Source of the DNA: Candidatus Dadabacteria bacterium RIFCSPHIGHO2_12_FULL_53_21
GTDB taxonomy: Bacteria; Desulfobacterota_D; UBA1144; Nemesobacterales; UBA2774
Reading direction: 5' to 3'
NCBI GenBank assembly: GCA_001775255.1
Contig: MFCJ01000010.1
Span: forward strand, 1 to 9,875
DNA length: 9,875 nucleotides
The notes under the pieces were generated by a model. It was not told the DNA's origin. It worked only from the letters and a program-made list of their open reading frames with translations, and did no database searches. A program made the translations under genes and the position numbers. This document shows, piece by piece, positions 3,709-9,875 of this stretch (the first letter of the stretch is position 1; each line of letters starts with the position of its first letter).

Positions 3709-6700
3709 AGTCTTGATGGTTTAGAAACGTATCAATTAAGAAAGAGTTTTTCAAAGTTGCCATCTGTTCTCGAAATACCTCACCTGCTCGAAGTTCAAAT
3801 ACAATCCTACCACGAATTTCTTCAAGCCGACGTGAAGCCGGAGGACCTGAAGGACATAGGTCTTCACAACGCATTCAAGACGGTATTTCCGATAGAGGAC
3901 TACAACGAGAAAGCCTCGCTCGAATATATCGGGTATAGGTTCGACAGGCCGAAGTACGAAGCTCAGGAATCCAGGCTGAAGGGATATACGTACGTCGCGC
4001 CCCTGTATGTAACATTCCGTCTGGTCATATGGGATACGGAATCCGGGGCCGAGCGCACCATCAGGGATGTTAAGGAGCAGGAGGTTTATTTCGGCGAGAT
4101 ACCCCTCATGACTCCGAACGGCTCGTTTATAGTGAACGGTACCGAGAGGGTGATCGTGAACCAGCTCCACCGTTCTCCGGGCGTATTCTTCGACCAGGTA
4201 AAAAACAAGGACAGCGGTGTCGGCAGGTCTTCCTTTTCGGCCAGAATAGTCCCCCACGACGGCAGGTGGATGGATTTCGAGTTCGACTCGAAGGATATTC
4301 TCCACGTCAGGATAGACAGGAAGAAGAAGTTTCTTGTGACCGTGCTCCTGAAAGCCCTCGGATACGGGGAAAGAGAGATCATGCATTATTTCTACCCAAT
4401 AGAGACCATTCATGTCGATCCCAAGGGTATGAGTAAAAATGTTAATCACGAAGTTCTTCCCTACCAGAGGTCGAGTGCGGACATTATAGACCCGGGCTCG
4501 AAAGAGGTATTGGTGAAGAAGGGCAGGAGGTTCGTAAGGAATATTATTGAGAAGCTGAAGCGGGCGAATGTAGAAAGGATACCGATCGATCCGTCCGAGC
4601 TCGCCGACAAATTCGCAGCGGACGATATAGTCGACAAGAAAACGGGAGAGGTGATTGTCAATTTTAACGAGCTTATTACCGAACCGAAACTCGAGCAGAT
4701 TAAAAGTGCCGACGTCAAGGAATTCAGGATATTTTACATCGACAACGTGTCCGTCGTAGCTTCGCTTAGAAGTACTATTCTGGCGGATAAAATAAAAACC
4801 CGCGAAGACTCCATAACCGAGATTTACAAAAAATTCCGTCCGACCGACCCGCCCACGCTTAGCGTGGCCGAGTCTTTCTTCGAAAACATGTTTTTCAATC
4901 CGGATACTTACAGACTCTCTCAGGTCGGGCGTCTCAAAATAAACTACAAATTGAATCACGGCATCCCGGACGAAGTTTCGACCCTTACCAGGGAAGACAT
5001 AATGGAGTCGGTCAGATACCTCCTTGCGCTGAGAGGCGGCAGGGGCACGACCGACGACATCGACCACCTTGGGAACAGGAGGGTGCGGACTGTCGGGGAG
5101 CTTATTGAAGACAGGTTCTATCACGGACTCGAGAGGCTTGCGCGGTCTGTTAAGGAGAAGATGGGCTATCAGGCGGTCGAGAACCTGATGCCCAGCGAGC
5201 TGCTCATACCGAAGACGGTGATAGCGGTCGTAAAGGAATTCTTCGCAACGGGTCAGCTCTCCCAGTTTATGGATCAGACCAACCCTCTTTCCGAAATTAC
5301 GCATAAGAGGAGATTGAGCGCACTCGGTCCGGGAGGTCTCACGAGAGAAAGGGCCGGGTTTGAGGTCAGGGACGTGCATTCTTCCCACTATGGAAGGATA
5401 TGTCCGATCGAAACCCCCGAAGGGCCCAACATCGGTCTCATCTCGAGTCTCAGCACGTACGGAAAGATAAATGAATTCGGATTCATACAAACACCCTACA
5501 GGGTGGTAAAGGGCTCTCGGGTTACCGACGAGATCGTATATATGAACGCCCTTGCCGAGGAGAAATACATTATCGCACAGGCGAATGCGCCCCTCGACAA
5601 GGACGGCAATTTCACATCGGAATTTATTTCGGCCAGACACAGCGGCGAGTTCCTCATGGTCGAGCGCGAGAAGGTGGAGCTCATGGACGTTTCCCCTTCG
5701 CAGCTCGTTTCCGTCTCAGCGTCGCTCATACCCTTTCTCGAGCATGACGATGCGAACAGGGCCCTCATGGGATCGAACATGCAGCGCCAGGCAGTGCCCC
5801 TCATTCGCACCAGCGCCCCCATAGTCGGCACCGGTTTCGAAAGCACGGTCGCCAAGGATTCGGGGGTGACCGTAATCGCGAAGAGGGACGGGATTGTCGA
5901 ATACGTCGATTCGTCGAGAGTCGTCGTGAGCTCTACCGGAGACGCGTCGGAATCGGAAGCCGGCGTCGATATGTACGGCCTTTTAAAATTTCAGAAATCG
6001 AACCAGAGCACCTGCTGGAACCAGAAACCCATAGTCTCCAAAGGCCAGGGTATAAAGGCGGGTCAGGTTATCGCTGACGGCCCTTCTACGGATTTCGGCG
6101 AGCTCGCGCTCGGACAGAACGTGCTCGTGGCATTCATGCCCTGGGGCGGATATAACTTTGAAGACGCCATCCTTATGAGCGAAAGGCTCGCTAAGGAAGA
6201 CAGCTTTACATCCATCCACATTGAAGAGGTCGAGTGCATTGCCCGTGAAACAAAGCTCGGAAGAGAAGAGATAACGAGAGACATACCAAACGTAAGCGAA
6301 GACGCTCTCAGGAATCTCGATGAGAGCGGGATAATCAGGATAGGCGCCGAAGTGAAGCCCGGGGACATAATCGTCGGAAAAATTTCACCCAAGGGCGAGA
6401 CTCAGCTCTCTCCCGAGGAGCGCCTGCTGAGGGCTATTTTCGGAGATAAGGCCGGGGACGTGAAGGACACCTCTCTGAGGGCATCCCCCGGTATTTACGG
6501 CACCGTCATAGACGTGAAGATGCTCATATCCAGGGTCGTCGATAAAGACGAGAGGGCAAAGAGCATCGAGGATTTCGAAGTAACCCGTCTCAAGCAGGAC
6601 AGGGACGACGAGATCAAGATATTGAAAGACGACGCTTTCGAGCGTATCAAGTCGCTTGTCGCGGGCAAGACCTCATCCGCGAAGCTGACTGTTTCGAGGA

Positions 6701-7818
6701 AGACCGTCCTCAAGAAAGGGGATAAAGTAACGGAAGAGGTGCTGAAGACAATCCCGTTTGAGAAGTTTGCGGATATCACTATCGAAAGGGGAGACGAGGC
6801 GGAGTCCGAAATCAGGCGGATAATCGAACGGACGCTCGAACAGATCGACCTTACGAACGTTGTTTACGATCAGAGAATTTCGAAGCTGACCAAGCCCGAC
6901 GAGCTCCCGCCGGGGGTCCTCAAGGTGGTGAAGGTGAATATCGCCGTAAAGAGGAAGCTCCAGGTAGGGGATAAGATGGCCGGAAGGCACGGAAACAAAG
7001 GTGTAATCTCAAAAATATTAGCCGAAGAGGATATGCCGTACCTCCCGGACGGAACCCCGGTCGACATGATTCTCAACCCGCTCGGCGTACCTTCAAGAAT
7101 GAACGTCGGCCAGGTATTGGAGACTCACCTCGGGTGGGCCGCAAAGGAGCTCGGCAATCAGGTTAACGATATAATGGAAAGGGAATTCAGCCCCCAGGCA
7201 TTGAAGGCCAAGCTGAAGGATATATATAAATCTACCAAAGCCGAAAAACTTATAGACAAAATGGACGACGACGATGTGGTTACCGTTGCCGGAAGGCTGC
7301 GTAAGGGCATCCCGGTCCAGTCACCGGTATTCGACGGGGCGTCGGAAGAAGAGATAAAGAACATGCTGGCAGCGGCGGGTCTCCCGGAAGACGGCAAGAC
7401 TATACTCTTCGACGGACAGACCGGAGAACCGTTCGACCAGAAAGTTACAGTGGGCGTTATGTACATGCTCAAGCTCCATCACCTCGTGGAAGAGAAGATC
7501 CACGCGAGGGCGATCGGGCCGTACTCGCTCGTGACGCAGCAGCCCCTGGGCGGAAAAGCCCATTTCGGAGGCCAGCGCCTCGGGGAAATGGAGGTCTGGG
7601 CGCTCGAAGCGTACGGGGCTTCATACACGCTCCAGGAATTTCTGACTGTAAAATCGGACGACGTAGTAGGCAGAACCAGGATTTTCGATTCGATCGTCAA
7701 GGGCGATATGAATTTCGAGCCGGGCCTGCCGGAGTCGTTTAAGGTCCTTCAAAAGGAGCTCCAGGCGCTCGCCCTGGACGTCGACCTTCTCGAGGAAGAA
7801 GATCACGGCAGGAATTGA
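3706..7818 (+). CDS. rpoB: DNA-directed RNA polymerase subunit beta
   Basis: RpoB is one of the two catalytic subunits of RNA polymerase and holds the rifampicin pocket. It has 1370 residues against 1342 in E. coli. NGTERVIVNQLHRSPGV is at residues 144-160. The rifampicin region runs from GQLSQFMDQ (516-524) to RRLSALGPGG (535-544). D523, H533 and S538 match E. coli D516, H526 and S531, so the drug-sensitive residues are present, with Thr525 in place of an Asn. The active-site block DKMAGRHGNKGV holds K1090 and K1098, the counterparts of K1065 and K1073. The C-terminus includes GGKAHFGGQRLGEMEVWALEAYGA, which contacts beta'. Extra residues lie partly in a charged, helix-rich insertion around residues 940-1020. 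No intein or frameshift is seen. The start is TTG. Confidence 0.98.
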   Translation: MSLDGLETYQLRKSFSKLPSVLEIPHLLEVQIQSYHEFLQADVKPEDLKDIGLHNAFKTVFPIEDYNEKASLEYIGYRFDRPKYEAQESRLKGYTYVAPLYVTFRLVIWDTESGAERTIRDVKEQEVYFGEIPLMTPNGSFIVNGTERVIVNQLHRSPGVFFDQVKNKDSGVGRSSFSARIVPHDGRWMDFEFDSKDILHVRIDRKKKFLVTVLLKALGYGEREIMHYFYPIETIHVDPKGMSKNVNHEVLPYQRSSADIIDPGSKEVLVKKGRRFVRNIIEKLKRANVERIPIDPSELADKFAADDIVDKKTGEVIVNFNELITEPKLEQIKSADVKEFRIFYIDNVSVVASLRSTILADKIKTREDSITEIYKKFRPTDPPTLSVAESFFENMFFNPDTYRLSQVGRLKINYKLNHGIPDEVSTLTREDIMESVRYLLALRGGRGTTDDIDHLGNRRVRTVGELIEDRFYHGLERLARSVKEKMGYQAVENLMPSELLIPKTVIAVVKEFFATGQLSQFMDQTNPLSEITHKRRLSALGPGGLTRERAGFEVRDVHSSHYGRICPIETPEGPNIGLISSLSTYGKINEFGFIQTPYRVVKGSRVTDEIVYMNALAEEKYIIAQANAPLDKDGNFTSEFISARHSGEFLMVEREKVELMDVSPSQLVSVSASLIPFLEHDDANRALMGSNMQRQAVPLIRTSAPIVGTGFESTVAKDSGVTVIAKRDGIVEYVDSSRVVVSSTGDASESEAGVDMYGLLKFQKSNQSTCWNQKPIVSKGQGIKAGQVIADGPSTDFGELALGQNVLVAFMPWGGYNFEDAILMSERLAKEDSFTSIHIEEVECIARETKLGREEITRDIPNVSEDALRNLDESGIIRIGAEVKPGDIIVGKISPKGETQLSPEERLLRAIFGDKAGDVKDTSLRASPGIYGTVIDVKMLISRVVDKDERAKSIEDFEVTRLKQDRDDEIKILKDDAFERIKSLVAGKTSSAKLTVSRKTVLKKGDKVTEEVLKTIPFEKFADITIERGDEAESEIRRIIERTLEQIDLTNVVYDQRISKLTKPDELPPGVLKVVKVNIAVKRKLQVGDKMAGRHGNKGVISKILAEEDMPYLPDGTPVDMILNPLGVPSRMNVGQVLETHLGWAAKELGNQVNDIMEREFSPQALKAKLKDIYKSTKAEKLIDKMDDDDVVTVAGRLRKGIPVQSPVFDGASEEEIKNMLAAAGLPEDGKTILFDGQTGEPFDQKVTVGVMYMLKLHHLVEEKIHARAIGPYSLVTQQPLGGKAHFGGQRLGEMEVWALEAYGASYTLQEFLTVKSDDVVGRTRIFDSIVKGDMNFEPGLPESFKVLQKELQALALDVDLLEEEDHGRN

Positions 7819-7830
7819 AAAAAAGATTAG

Positions 7831-7846
7831 GGAGGGAATGAACGTG
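7831..7846 (+). promoter_or_regulatory. rpoC ribosome-binding site and start choice
   Basis: GGAGGG at 7831-7836 is a strong Shine-Dalgarno motif. The ATG at 7838 is only one base beyond it, too close for normal initiation. The in-frame GTG at 7844 lies 8 bases after GGAGG and gives the family-like start MDVDTLFEKPKNP. GTG at 7844 is therefore preferred. The ATG would add only Met-Asn. Confidence 0.7.
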
Positions 7847-9875
7847 GACGTAGATACCCTTTTTGAAAAACCTAAGAACCCATCGGAGTACTCGGCGGTA
7901 AAGATTTCGATTGCTTCTCCCGAAAAGATCAAGGAATGGTCGCACGGAGAGGTAAGAAAGCCCGAGACTATCAATTACAGAACATTCAAACCGGAAAGAA
8001 GCGGTCTTTTTTGCGCAAAGATATTCGGTCCCGTCAAGGATTACGAATGCACTTGCGGAAAATATAAGAGATTGAAGCACAGGGGCATTACCTGTGAGAA
8101 ATGCGGGGTCGAGGTCATCTCGTCCAAGGTCAGAAGGGAGAGGATGGCACACATCGAGCTTTCTTCCCCCGTGGCGCACATCTGGTTTCTGAGGAGCATA
8201 CCTTCGAGGATCGGCATGCTGCTCGATATGACGCTTAAGGACCTGGAAAAAGCCCTTTACTACGAATCGTACGTGGTCCTCGATCCGGGAGGCACTACTC
8301 TCAAATTCGGAGAAGTCCTCAGCGAGGATAAATACAGGAAGGCGGTTGAGGAATACGGCCACAGCTTTAAGGTCGGAATGGGAGCCGAGACGATCAGGGA
8401 GATGCTGAAGAAGATAGACCTCGTCGAGCTCTCGGACCAGTTAAGACACGAAATGAAGAATACGGCCTCTCCCATAAAGAGGGCGAGGATAGCGAAGAGG
8501 TTAAGGATTTGCGAGGCGTTCAGAAAATCGAAGAACCGTCCTGAATGGATGATCCTTACGAGGATCCCGGTTCTGCCCCCCGACTTGAGGCCGCTTGTGC
8601 CGCTCGACGGCGGGAGGTTCGCTACGTCTGACCTGAACGACCTTTACAGGCGCGTAATAAACAGAAATAACCGGCTTAAGAAATTACTCGAGCTGGGTGC
8701 GCCGGACATAATCGTAAGAAATGAGAAGAGGATGCTCCAGGAATCCGTCGACGCCCTCCTTGAGAACGGGCGGAGGGGAAGGCCGGTGCTCGGACACAAT
8801 CACAGGCCTCTCAAGAGCCTGAGCGATATAATCAAGGGCAAACAGGGAAGGTTCAGACAGAACCTCCTCGGTAAGCGCGTGGATTATTCAGGCCGTTCGG
8901 TCATCACGGTCGGCCCGGAGCTGAAGCTCCACCAGTGCGGCATTCCAAAGCAGATGGGCCTCGAGCTGTTCAGACCCTTCATCTATCATAAGCTCGAAAA
9001 ATGGGGAGCCGCCGCGACGATAAAGATTGCCAAGAAACTCGTAGAGCAGGAGGCTCCGATAGTTTGGGACGCCCTCGACGAGGTGATCAAGGAGCACCCG
9101 GTTTTACTCAACCGCGCTCCTACACTCCACCGCTTGAGTATCCAGGCGTTCGAGCCCATACTCATCGAGGATAAGGCCATTCAGATCCATCCGCTCGTTT
9201 GCCCCGCCTACAACGCGGACTTCGACGGCGACCAGATGGCCGTTCATGTCCCGCTGTCGATCGAGGCACAGACCGAGTGCAGGACGCTCGTCATGTCGAC
9301 CAATAACATCCTGTCGCCGGCGCACGGGAAACCGATCATTCTGCCGACGCAGGACATCGTGCTCGGCATCTACTACATGACGAGGGACATGGCTTACGAC
9401 AAGGGGGACGGCAAGATTTTCTCCAGCATCGACGAAGTCCAGATGGCTTACGATTCCGGGGAAATCGGCATACACGCGAAAATAAAGGTCCGCGTAAGCG
9501 GAAAGATTTACGAGACCACGGCCGGACGCGTGCTCCTCTACGATATCATGCCCAAGGACATACCCTTCGAGCTTGTGAACAAGGTTATGACGAAAAGGGC
9601 CATCGAAGAGCTCGTCGACACCTGCTTCAGGATGGCGGGCGGCAAGAACACGGTGATACTCGCCGACAGGATGAGGACGCTCGGGTTCAAGTATTCGACC
9701 AAGGCGGGGATTTCCATATCGATCGACGACATGAAAATCCCTCTCAAAAAGAAAGAGCTTCTCCAGAAGGCGCAGGACGAGGTGGTCAAGGTCCAGAACC
9801 AGTATTCTCAGGGTCTTATCACCGACGGAGAAAGGTACAACAAGGTTATAGACATCTGGGCGCGTACGAGCGACG
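7844..9875 (+). CDS. rpoC: DNA-directed RNA polymerase subunit beta', N-terminal half (partial)
   Basis: RpoC is the catalytic partner of RpoB. The frame is open from GTG 7844 to the window end: 677 codons plus one base, about half of the usual 1400. The N-terminal zinc site is intact (C69, C71, C84, C87, in DYECTCG and ITCEKCGVEV). The clamp block GRFRQNLLGKRVDYSGRSVI and RAPTLHRLSIQAFEP follow. The magnesium-binding NADFDGDQM places aspartates at D459, D461 and D463, matching E. coli D460, D462 and D464. The window stops just after GLITDGERYNKVIDIW, in the secondary-channel coiled coil, so the bridge helix and trigger loop are not visible. It begins 25 bases after rpoB in the universal rpoBC pair. 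ATG 7838 is the alternative start. Confidence 0.97.
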   Translation, partial: MDVDTLFEKPKNPSEYSAVKISIASPEKIKEWSHGEVRKPETINYRTFKPERSGLFCAKIFGPVKDYECTCGKYKRLKHRGITCEKCGVEVISSKVRRERMAHIELSSPVAHIWFLRSIPSRIGMLLDMTLKDLEKALYYESYVVLDPGGTTLKFGEVLSEDKYRKAVEEYGHSFKVGMGAETIREMLKKIDLVELSDQLRHEMKNTASPIKRARIAKRLRICEAFRKSKNRPEWMILTRIPVLPPDLRPLVPLDGGRFATSDLNDLYRRVINRNNRLKKLLELGAPDIIVRNEKRMLQESVDALLENGRRGRPVLGHNHRPLKSLSDIIKGKQGRFRQNLLGKRVDYSGRSVITVGPELKLHQCGIPKQMGLELFRPFIYHKLEKWGAAATIKIAKKLVEQEAPIVWDALDEVIKEHPVLLNRAPTLHRLSIQAFEPILIEDKAIQIHPLVCPAYNADFDGDQMAVHVPLSIEAQTECRTLVMSTNNILSPAHGKPIILPTQDIVLGIYYMTRDMAYDKGDGKIFSSIDEVQMAYDSGEIGIHAKIKVRVSGKIYETTAGRVLLYDIMPKDIPFELVNKVMTKRAIEELVDTCFRMAGGKNTVILADRMRTLGFKYSTKAGISISIDDMKIPLKKKELLQKAQDEVVKVQNQYSQGLITDGERYNKVIDIWARTSD

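Noticed and set aside
3751..5640. 629-residue minus-strand protein
   Set aside because: It is fully inside rpoB, in codon register, with no family resemblance I recognise. Codon bias of rpoB explains it.
6520..6780. Charged insertion in RpoB as a possible intein or foreign domain
   Set aside because: It lacks intein splice motifs and reads as a helix-rich, lineage-specific beta insertion of the sort known in other bacterial RpoB proteins.
5496..7974. Other minus-strand open frames of 70-140 residues across rpoB and rpoC
   Set aside because: They overlap strongly conserved coding sequence and have low-complexity or Ser-rich translations typical of shadow frames.

Overview
This window is a core housekeeping locus of a bacterium. 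Every gene is on the + strand, in this order: 3' end of tuf, rpmG, tRNA-Trp(CCA), secE, nusG, rplK, rplA, rplJ, rplL, rpoB and the 5' half of rpoC. It is the classic secE-nusG / L11-L1-L10-L7/L12 / RNA polymerase beta-beta' cluster. Gene order, mid-range GC and the sequence feel of RpoB, RpoC and L7/L12 suggest a deltaproteobacterium-like lineage (Desulfobacterota or a neighbouring phylum). That placement rests on recalled family sequences and is tentative. A marked trait is heavy use of AGG/AGA for Arg and ATA for Ile even in ribosomal protein genes.

Layout. 1-95 is the last 31 codons of EF-Tu. rpmG (zinc-binding L33) follows after 9 bases. A tRNA-Trp without encoded CCA (285-358) lies between rpmG and secE, so it must be cut out of a messenger. 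secE and nusG (374-1161) follow, with rplK one base after nusG. A GC-rich structured gap (1580-1678) precedes rplA. A 77-base gap precedes rplJ, and a 55-base gap precedes rplL.

The only sizeable non-coding stretch is 3464-3705 (242 bases) between rplL and rpoB. It holds a hairpin followed by nine T (a probable partial terminator), a second perfect 9-bp inverted repeat, and GC-rich segments that can pair in several mutually exclusive ways. rpoB then begins at a TTG preceded by a run of six G. rpoC probably begins at a GTG. No other intergenic stretch exceeds 300 bases.

How the genes work together. EF-Tu, L33, L11, L1, L10 and L7/L12 serve the ribosome and its GTPase centre and stalk. SecE is part of the protein-export channel. 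NusG links RNA polymerase to the ribosome or Rho. RpoB and RpoC form the catalytic core of RNA polymerase. The rplL-rpoB terminator and the weak start codons of rpoB and rpoC are likely ways to make much less polymerase than L7/L12, which is present in several copies per ribosome.

I found no mobile element, CRISPR array, defence system or foreign gene, and no undescribed system. The points worth a second look are the non-coding control elements and start-site choices.
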